From NCBI GenBank assembly GCA_035705985.1, contig DASSVP010000139.1:1-17723 (forward strand): DNA of 17,723 nt. The letters are read 5' to 3'. Both the position numbers and the translations under genes were made by a program. The notes beneath the pieces are model-generated. The model saw nothing but the letters and a program-made list of their open reading frames with translations, had not been told where the DNA came from and made no database searches. Within the stretch, counting starts at the first letter, position 1. Every line of letters begins with the position of its first letter. The DNA is from JACVRW01 sp035705985 (GTDB lineage: Bacteria > Actinomycetota > Thermoleophilia > Solirubrobacterales > Thermoleophilaceae). Below are positions 13,168 through 17,723 of the stretch, piece by piece.

Positions 13168-13808
13168 CCCCTCAGATAGGCGAGCACGGCAAGCACGCGG
13201 CGGTGGTCCTGCTCCGTCGTGGGCAGGTCGAGCTTCCCGAAGATGCTGGTGATGTGGCGCTCGACGGCTCGCTCGCTGAGGAAGAGCGCCTCGGCGATGG
13301 AGCGGTTGGTCCGACCCTCGGCCATCAATCCGAGCACCTCGCGCTCGCGCGAGGTGAGCGAGTCGAGCGGATCCTCCTCGCGGGTGCGTCCCAGCATCTG
13401 GGCCACGACCTCGGGGTCGAGGACCGATCCGCCGGCGGCGACGCGCTCGACTGCCTCGGCGAGGCGCTCCACCTCGGTGACACGGTCCTTGAGCAGGTAG
13501 CCGACGCCCTCGGCCCCGCCAGAAACGAGCTCGTTGAAGTAGCGGTCCTCGACGTATTGCGAGAGCAGCAGGATGCCGACCTTGGGAAGCTCGCTGCGGA
13601 TGGTGAGCGCCGCCCGTAGGCCGTCGTCGCTGTTGTCGGGCGGCATGCGGACGTCGATGACCGCGACGTCCGGCTCGTGCGCGCGGACCTTCCGCAGCAG
13701 GTCGTCGGCGTCGCCCGCCTGGGCCACAACCTCGTGGCCCGCTTCCTCGAGCAGGCGTGCCGCGCCCTCGCGGAGCAGCACGGCGTCGTCGGCGATCACG
13801 ACCCGCAC
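13164..13808 (-). CDS. NarL/LuxR-family response regulator
   Basis: A 214-aa two-domain response regulator. Receiver: acidic pair D7-D8 (IADDAVLLREG), phospho-acceptor D52 (VIDVRMPP), switch Ser83 (LLLSQY), Lys107 (YLLKDR). The C-terminal LuxR-type helix-turn-helix is at about 150-196 (LTSREREVLGLMAEG, RSIAEALFLSERAVERHI), with a conventional dimer helix. The GTG at 13808 overlaps the end of the kinase gene by 13 nt, so the two are translated together and form a cognate pair. The target genes are unknown. The convergent 41-aa membrane-protein gene ends in the same CTAG. Confidence 0.93.
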   Translation of the reverse strand: MRVVIADDAVLLREGAARLLEEAGHEVVAQAGDADDLLRKVRAHEPDVAVIDVRMPPDNSDDGLRAALTIRSELPKVGILLLSQYVEDRYFNELVSGGAEGVGYLLKDRVTEVERLAEAVERVAAGGSVLDPEVVAQMLGRTREEDPLDSLTSREREVLGLMAEGRTNRSIAEALFLSERAVERHITSIFGKLDLPTTEQDHRRVLAVLAYLRG

Positions 13809-15343
13809 GGGATCTCCACACGCAGCACCGTGCCGCCACCGGGCGGGCTGATCACCTCGAGTCCCCCGTCGAGCGCCGCGGCGCGGTCCGCCAGGCCGCG
13901 CAGGCCGGAGCCGCGCGCGGGGTCGGCGCCGCCGTCTCCGTCGTCGCGCACCTCCACGCGGAGGCGGCCGTCAAGACGCACCACCTCCACCTCCACGCGC
14001 TCCGCCGCGGCATAGCGGGCGGCGTTGGTGAGCCCCTCGGCGACCGTGAAGTACGCCGTGGCCTCGACAGGTGCCGCGAACCGTTCCTCGGGCACCGCGA
14101 CGATGCGCGCGGGAATGCTGGAGCGCGCGGCGAGCGCGTCGAGCGCCGGCCGCAGCCCGCCCTCGGTGAGCGCCGCCGGATGGATGCCGCGCGCCAGCTC
14201 GCGCAGCTCCCTCGTCGCCAGCTCGAGGTCGGCGAGCGACGCGTCGAGCAGCTCGCGGGCGGCCGTTGGGTCCTGGTCGAGGCGCGCGCTTGCCATCCGC
14301 AGGTCGAGCGCCAGCTCGACGAGACGCTGCTGCGCGCCGTCGTGGAGGTCGCGCTCGAGGCGGCGCCGGGCACTGTCGGCCGCCTCGACGATGCGGGCGC
14401 GCGAGGCGCGCAGCTCGGCCTCGGCCGCCTTGCGATCCGTGATGTCGCGCAGGTAGCCGGTGAAGGTCGCGGGGCCCGGGACGTCGATCCGCGTGATCGT
14501 GAGCTCGACCGGAAACGTGCTGCCGTCCGCGCGCATGCCCGTGATCTCGAGCCGGCGATCGAGCAGCACGGGCTCCCCGCCGGCGACGTAGCGCGCCAGC
14601 CCGCGGCGGTGGCGCACGCGCAGCTCGGGTGGGACGATCAGATCCGCCATGTCCCGGCCGACAGCCTCGTCCGCCCGGTAGCCGAAGCAGCGCTCGGCGG
14701 CCGGGTTGAAGTCCACGACGCGGCCCTCGTGGTCCATCGTCACCACGCAGTCGAGTGCGGCGTCGAGCATCGCCTGGTGGCGCGCCTCCTTGGCGCGAAG
14801 GGCCTCGGCGTCGCGCCGCCGCTCCACGGCCTGGCCGATCAGGTCGCCGAGCGCGGTCATCGTGGCGAGCAGCTCCGCGTCGGGCTCGCGTGGCTCGCCC
14901 TCGAAGAACTCGATCACCCCGAGCGGTCCGTGCGCGCTCCGGATCGGGAAGCAGAAGGCCGCGTGCAGGCCTGCCCGCCGCGCCGCCTCCGCGCGCGGGA
15001 AGTTGGGGTCGGCCGGCACGTTGGGGATCCAGGCAGGCTCCCCGCTGCGCCATACGCGCCCGGGCAGACCCTCGCCGGCCGCCAGCGTGGTCTTCCGGCT
15101 GGCGGCCTCGAACTCGGCTGTTGCCGCTTCCTCGGCGCTCCATGTATCGGCGCAGCGCAGCGCGTCCAGGCCGTCGGCCGCCGGCTCCCAGACCGCGCCG
15201 AACCGCCATTCGAGGCTCCGGCCGATCGCCTCGAGGGCCCGCGCGAGCGCATCGCGCGGGTCGGGCGTCTCCGCCAGGCTCCGGGCCACGGCGTGCTCCG
15301 TCCGTGGCAGCGCCGCCATCACGCTCTGATCATCGCCCCTCAC
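13796..15343 (-). CDS. GAF-PAS sensor histidine kinase (HisKA_3 type)
   Basis: A 515-aa histidine kinase without membrane helices, so probably a cytoplasmic sensor. GAF-like domain at about 20-175 (LPGRVWRSGEPAWIPNV, FCFPIRSAHGPLGVIEFF), PAS at about 187-305 (LDCVVTMDHEGRVVDFNPA, ending GYLRDITDRK), HisKA_3 dimerisation domain with phospho-His334 in ERDLHDGAQQRL, and HATPase with N-box EGLTNAARYA (436-445), DDGDGG (467-472) and GSGLRGL (478-484). These are features of NarX/DesK-type kinases that pair with LuxR-type regulators, as found next door. GTG 15343 is the first possible start (in-frame TAG three codons upstream); ATG 15319 is the alternative. A TAGCGT box at 15357..15352 could drive a leaderless transcript from the GTG. 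Confidence 0.92.
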   Translation of the reverse strand: MRGDDQSVMAALPRTEHAVARSLAETPDPRDALARALEAIGRSLEWRFGAVWEPAADGLDALRCADTWSAEEAATAEFEAASRKTTLAAGEGLPGRVWRSGEPAWIPNVPADPNFPRAEAARRAGLHAAFCFPIRSAHGPLGVIEFFEGEPREPDAELLATMTALGDLIGQAVERRRDAEALRAKEARHQAMLDAALDCVVTMDHEGRVVDFNPAAERCFGYRADEAVGRDMADLIVPPELRVRHRRGLARYVAGGEPVLLDRRLEITGMRADGSTFPVELTITRIDVPGPATFTGYLRDITDRKAAEAELRASRARIVEAADSARRRLERDLHDGAQQRLVELALDLRMASARLDQDPTAARELLDASLADLELATRELRELARGIHPAALTEGGLRPALDALAARSSIPARIVAVPEERFAAPVEATAYFTVAEGLTNAARYAAAERVEVEVVRLDGRLRVEVRDDGDGGADPARGSGLRGLADRAAALDGGLEVISPPGGGTVLRVEIPCGS

Positions 15344-15351
15344 GCGCGTCT

Positions 15352-15357
15352 ACGCTA
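15352..15357 (-). promoter_or_regulatory. Putative -10 box TAGCGT for the kinase gene
   Basis: TAGCGT (minus strand) matches TAnnnT and ends 8 nt before GTG 15343. It overlaps the end of the upstream receiver gene. It may give the kinase its own leaderless transcript in addition to read-through. Confidence 0.3.
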
Positions 15358-15750
15358 GGCCTCCGGGAGAAGTCCGGACAGCGCCTCGGCCGACAGCTCC
15401 CCCTTGGGCACGAACCCACGGGCCCCGCAGCCGGCGATGCGCTCCCCGAAGTCCGCCGCGTCGTGTGTGGAGGTCAGCACCACGGCGGGCGCGTCCGGCC
15501 CCCCGGTCAGGCGCTCGGCCACCGACAGCCCGCTCATGTCCGGCAGCACGAGGTCGAGCAGCACCACGTCAGGCCGAAGCCGGCCGGCGGCCTCGAGCGC
15601 CGCCGCACCGTCGGGCGCCTCCGCCACGACGGTGTAGCCGCTCGCCTCGAGCAGGCGCCGCGCCCGCACGCGGAAGCGCGCGTTGTCGTCGACAATGAGG
15701 ACCGCCGCCGGCACAGCCCCATCTTCGGCTCCAGGTGACTCCGCCGCCAT
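15355..15750 (-). CDS. Stand-alone receiver (CheY-like) protein
   Basis: A 131-aa single-domain response regulator. All receiver residues are present: D21-D22 (LIVDDNARFRVR), phospho-acceptor D66 (VVLLDLVLPDMSG), Thr93 (VVLTSTHD) and Lys116 (FVPKGEL). The sequence style (RGFVPKGELS) resembles NarL-type receivers, but the protein stops before any helix-turn-helix. ATG 15750 is preferred; TTG 15765 and GTG 15714 are in frame, and none has a clear Shine-Dalgarno. It precedes the kinase by 11 bp on the same strand. Likely roles are competing phosphate sink for the kinase or a protein-interaction switch; both inferred. Confidence 0.88.
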   Translation of the reverse strand: MAAESPGAEDGAVPAAVLIVDDNARFRVRARRLLEASGYTVVAEAPDGAAALEAAGRLRPDVVLLDLVLPDMSGLSVAERLTGGPDAPAVVLTSTHDAADFGERIAGCGARGFVPKGELSAEALSGLLPEA

Positions 15751-15784
15751 GCGGCCAGCCGCCAAAGGGGTGTCGGTTTTCCGC

Positions 15785-15805
15785 CACGGGCTCCCTGAGG
15801 CCGTG
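15785..15805. terminator. Small hairpin between channel-like gene and receiver gene
   Basis: CACGG (15785-15789) pairs with CCGTG (15801-15805), and inside it CTC pairs with GAG across a CCT loop after one G-G mismatch. It lies just after the stop of the leftward channel-like gene. No U-run follows, so a true intrinsic terminator is doubtful. Confidence 0.3.
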
Positions 15806-15807
15806 CC

Positions 15808-17100
15808 CTAGCCGGCGACCGGATAGGGACAGCGCTCGAGCTCGCCGTCCGCATGACGGAGGTGGGCGGTGTCGCCGTCGACGACGACATGAGCGACCTC
15901 CGAGCCGAGTGCGAGGCCGGCCAGGTAGACGGCACCGATCCGGTGGACGTCACGGACCTGCCCGAGCCGCTCGAGCGAACGGGTCTCGCCCGCGGTCTCG
16001 CTCGAGCCCGCGCGAAGGACGAGGCGCAGGTCGGGCGCGATCGAGCGGGCGGCAAGCGTGACCGCGATGTTCTCCAGATCGTCCGCCGTCACAGCGGCGA
16101 GCGCGAGCGCGTGCTCCAGCGACAGACGTCCCAGGAGCGAAGGGTCGGCGCCGCGCCCGATGACGACGGGAAGGCCCATCTGCTTCGCGTGCCCGACGTT
16201 CTCGCCGTCTTCGTGATCGTCCAGGGCCACGACCGAGATGCCGCAGCCGCGCAGGAGCAGGGCAAGCCGTAGCCCGACCTGGCCGAGGCCCACCACGACC
16301 ACGTGGTCCGAGCGCGGCACGGCCCGCCGGCCGAGCAGCCCCGTAAGCCGGCGCCCGATGAGGCGTTCGACGAGCCCTCCCGTGAACGCGGCCGCGAACA
16401 GCAGGGCGATGAGCATGCTGGCCGAGATCACAAGCTTGAACCAGTCCGGCCCATCCTTCACCTCGGGGTTCGGGTCGACAGTGACGAGCGTCTTCACCGC
16501 GCCGTAGAAGGCGTCGACGAGGGACTGGTCCAGGACGAGCGCGGCCGCGACCGTCTCGAAGACCAGCACGATGAACAGGCCGATCGCGCCGAAGAAGACG
16601 AGCGCGGCACTGCGGTCGAACGGCTTGACGATCGCGCTGGCAACCGCCCGCAGCCGCCGCCCGCGCGCCTCGGGCAGCGAGGCGACCTCGACCGCGCCGT
16701 CGTCGCAGCGGAGCCCGACCGGGCGGTCGCCGTCCTCGATCACGGCGGCCAGATCGTCGCCGAGACACGGGCCGGCGAGCGTGGGCGCGACGATGTCGGC
16801 CAGCGAGGTGATCGTGCAGTTGCCTATGACGTCCTCGAGCTCCCGGCCCGTGGCCGGGTCGAAGATCGTGGCGACGATCCGGACGTCCGCGTCGATGTGG
16901 CGAACGAGCAGCGCCGCCCTCAGCGGCCAGGCATCGTCGCGCGACACCACGAGGACCGCATCCGCCTTCTCCTGGAGGGCGTCGCGAAGCTCCGCGTGGG
17001 TCGGGTCCTGCAGCCACTCGACCTCGGCCTCCGCCGCCCGCAGCGCCTCCGCCGTCTCCTCGGTCAGATCACCTTCCCCGAGGAGCAGGATCCGCGGCAT
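15808..17100 (-). CDS. Channel-like protein with TrkA-N/RCK domains, degenerate filter
   Basis: A 430-aa protein. The N-terminal nucleotide-binding-like domain (1-110) starts MPRILLLGEGDL. Two membrane helices (about 164-190 and 220-244) flank a pore-loop-like segment FYGAVKTLVTVDPN (198-211). A second Rossmann domain follows with GLGQVG (271-276), the TrkA-N/RCK nucleotide motif, and VALDDHE at its second strand. The order resembles two-helix K+ channels with RCK domains, but where TVGYG is expected the sequence reads TVDPN, so K+ selectivity is not supported. The ATG 17100 is used because a TAGGCT box at 17112..17107 would start transcription exactly on it. An ancestral channel turned ligand sensor, or a channel of other selectivity, is possible. 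It precedes the signalling cassette on the same strand, 57 bp away. Confidence 0.8.
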   Translation of the reverse strand: MPRILLLGEGDLTEETAEALRAAEAEVEWLQDPTHAELRDALQEKADAVLVVSRDDAWPLRAALLVRHIDADVRIVATIFDPATGRELEDVIGNCTITSLADIVAPTLAGPCLGDDLAAVIEDGDRPVGLRCDDGAVEVASLPEARGRRLRAVASAIVKPFDRSAALVFFGAIGLFIVLVFETVAAALVLDQSLVDAFYGAVKTLVTVDPNPEVKDGPDWFKLVISASMLIALLFAAAFTGGLVERLIGRRLTGLLGRRAVPRSDHVVVVGLGQVGLRLALLLRGCGISVVALDDHEDGENVGHAKQMGLPVVIGRGADPSLLGRLSLEHALALAAVTADDLENIAVTLAARSIAPDLRLVLRAGSSETAGETRSLERLGQVRDVHRIGAVYLAGLALGSEVAHVVVDGDTAHLRHADGELERCPYPVAG

Positions 17101-17106
17101 CGCGGC

Positions 17107-17112
17107 AGCCTA
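17107..17112 (-). promoter_or_regulatory. -10 box TAGGCT for the channel-like gene
   Basis: TAGGCT fits TAnnnT and ends 6 nt before ATG 17100, predicting a leaderless mRNA. No clear -35 is seen. Confidence 0.4.
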
Positions 17113-17265
17113 CCCTCAGCCACGGGCCCGCGTGAAACGCGAACGGCCCCGGCAAATCCCTCTCCGAGGCCGAACCCGAGGCTGGAGCTGTTTTAACAGA
17201 CTCGCACAGGCATATACCCCGGATCAAGGTGCCCATGGACTGAAACGGCGTGAAGCTGCGGTTAA
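17113..17265. other. Gene-poor stretch, nothing firm
   Basis: About 150 bp with no convincing coding frame. I see a short inverted repeat CTGTT-TT-AACAG around 17188-17199, and GGACT near 17238 able to pair with AGTCC near 17274. TATACCCC at 17213-17220 resembles one arm of the CsoR site but has no partner arm. None of these is enough for a functional call. Confidence 0.4.
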
Positions 17266-17445
17266 CGCACGAAGTCCGGGTTGCAGCGCGGGCGGGTTCC
17301 ACACGTGCGCTTCAGCGGCCGGATCGGCCGCCGCAAGCTTCGGCCCGGCGTCTATCGCGCCCGCTTCGTCGCGGCCGACGCCGCCGGCAACCGCTCGCGC
17401 ACAGCGACCGTCCGGTTCCGCATCGTCCGCGCCGCGGCGCGTTGA
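17266..17445 (+). pseudogene. C-terminal remnant of a secreted/surface protein gene
   Basis: The frame is open from the codon after TAA (17263-17265) to TGA 17443-17445. Its last about 45 codons read as RLRPG-type beta-sandwich end: KLRPGVYRARFVAADAAGNR, then TVRFRIVR. This is the usual C-terminal strand pattern of Ig-like/fibronectin-like repeats in actinobacterial surface proteins, here with no N-terminal part or signal peptide. A GTG at 17305 could start a 46-aa protein, but a truncated gene tail is more likely. It lies next to the tRNA fragment, on the presumed chromosomal side. Confidence 0.5.
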
Positions 17446-17461
17446 GAGCAGGCCGAATCAG

Positions 17462-17503
17462 CGCGAGCGACGGGACTCGAACCCGCGACCTCCGGCGTGA
17501 CAG
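17462..17503 (-). tRNA. 3' fragment of a tRNA-Asp(GTC) gene, probable attR
   Basis: Read on the minus strand this is anticodon loop CTGTCAC (GTC, Asp; 17503..17497), 3' anticodon stem GCCGG, variable loop AGGTC, T-arm GCGGG-TTCGAGT-CCCGT, acceptor strand CGCTCGC and discriminator G (17462). Upstream of the loop the sequence no longer pairs: the expected CCGGC reads TCCGA, and no D-arm or 5' acceptor strand is present. No CCA is encoded. A tRNA gene cut inside the anticodon arm is the classic product of site-specific integration, so 17504 onward should be element DNA and lower coordinates the original chromosome. The matching whole tRNA would be at the other end of the element. Confidence 0.75.
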
Positions 17504-17525
17504 TCGGAAACAAAGGTGCCAGTTG

Positions 17526-17537
17526 GCTTAGGTAAGC
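17526..17537. repeat. Inverted repeat GCTTA-GG-TAAGC beside the tRNA fragment
   Basis: A perfect 5-bp inverted repeat with a 2-bp centre, 23 bp inside the presumed element end, in an A+T-richer stretch (about 17505-17580). It could be a recombinase or directionality-factor site; position is the only support. Confidence 0.3.
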
Positions 17538-17586
17538 GGAATATGGACTGGCTAAATGCCTGTAATTATGGGGTTTTCGGGTCCAA

Positions 17587-17636
17587 GCGCTACTCCAAGC
17601 GCTACTCCGCCGGGTGCGCTACTCCAGCGCTACTCC
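17587..17636. repeat. Four direct copies of GCGCTACTCC
   Basis: Copies at 17587-17596, 17599-17608, 17616-17625 and 17627-17636, with start-to-start spacing of 12, 17 and 11 bp. The first two are part of a perfect 12-bp tandem AAGCGCTACTCC. All are in the same orientation, 84-133 bp from the tRNA fragment. Arm-type integrase sites are direct repeats of this size near att sites, which is the favoured reading. Confidence 0.7.
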
Positions 17637-17722
17637 GGCTTGTCGGGCGCGGTATCTTGGGCGCTCGCCGTGCCGCGCTTCGAGCCCGCTGAGAGCCCTC
17701 CTCCTGCCTCCTGGCTGGTCGT
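17630..17722 (-). CDS. Possible C-terminal end of a gene cut by the right edge
   Basis: A minus-strand frame enters from the window edge and runs 30 codons to TAG (17632..17630), ending SAQDTAPDKPE. The stop lies in the fourth GCGCTACTCC repeat. The residues are low complexity and carry no recognisable motif. The position next to an att site would suit the tail of an integrase gene, but another minus-strand frame is also open here (to about 17620), so coding is unproven. Confidence 0.3.
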   Translation of the reverse strand, partial: TTSQEAGGGLSAGSKRGTASAQDTAPDKPE

Positions 17723-17723
17723 C

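Noticed and set aside
13757..15358. 533-aa open frame on the plus strand
   Set aside because: Antisense of the GAF-PAS kinase, which has all kinase motifs; this frame is Arg/His/Ala-rich with no domain.
17213..17220. TATACCCC as a third CsoR site
   Set aside because: No second arm and no promoter or copper gene beside it.
17250..17531. Small plus-strand frames over the tRNA fragment (reading ...DGTRTRDLRRD and ...RRDSNPRPPA)
   Set aside because: These are well-known false translations of antisense tRNA sequence.
1..17723. CRISPR array, rRNA genes, insertion sequences
   Set aside because: No regularly spaced repeat array, no rRNA-like stretch and no transposase frame was seen; the only repeat cluster is the short GCGCTACTCC set.

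Overview
The window is dense, high-GC DNA. I infer a high-GC actinobacterium, possibly of the Thermoleophilia/Solirubrobacterales type. The grounds are the base composition, many GTG/TTG starts, -10 boxes of the TAnnnT kind placed right at start codons, an SixA-polyphosphate kinase pair, CsoR-type copper control, and a Gly/Arg-rich 'DAAGNRS' surface-protein tail. No rRNA or other taxonomic marker is present, so this is a lean only.

Layout. (1) 1-7261 is a phosphate and polyphosphate block. ppk1 (cut by the left edge) is divergent from a sixA-like phosphatase. A six-gene operon, pstS-pstC-pstA-pstB-phoU-ppx, runs leftward with every stop/start junction overlapping. Upstream lie two adjacent, divergent PhoB-type regulators. 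One is full length with an altered acidic pocket. The other is a 98-aa DNA-binding domain with no receiver. Two closely matching 44-bp promoter blocks built of 11-bp units (PHO-box type) precede pstS and the receiver-less regulator, each exactly 33 nt from an ATG. (2) 7258-13167 is a copper block. A leftward operon carries a multicopper oxidase with an inserted heavy-metal-binding segment, two unrecognised membrane proteins, csoR and a DUF4396 membrane protein. A CsoR palindrome sits inside a -35/-10 spacer within this operon. Divergently on the + strand are a membrane-anchored cupredoxin-like protein, a polytopic membrane protein of about ten helices and a 41-aa one-helix protein. (3) 13164-15750 is a leftward signalling cassette: stand-alone receiver, GAF-PAS histidine kinase, and NarL/LuxR-type response regulator. 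(4) 15808-17100 is a two-helix channel-like protein with TrkA-N/RCK-type domains and no recognisable K+ filter. (5) 17101-17723 has no intact gene. It holds the tail of a surface-protein gene, the 3' 42 nt of a tRNA-Asp gene, and an A+T-richer stretch with four GCGCTACTCC repeats. I read this as the edge (attR) of an integrated element extending past the right end of the window.

How the parts may work together: low phosphate would activate the two PHO-type promoters, raising Pst uptake, the PhoU brake and Ppx together, while Ppk1 and Ppx set the polyphosphate store. Copper would release CsoR from its operator, raising the two membrane proteins, CsoR and DUF4396. The oxidase is encoded upstream in the same direction behind its own promoter with a CsoR half-site. 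The strongest new leads are the paired regulators with duplicated promoter blocks, and the right-edge integration site.
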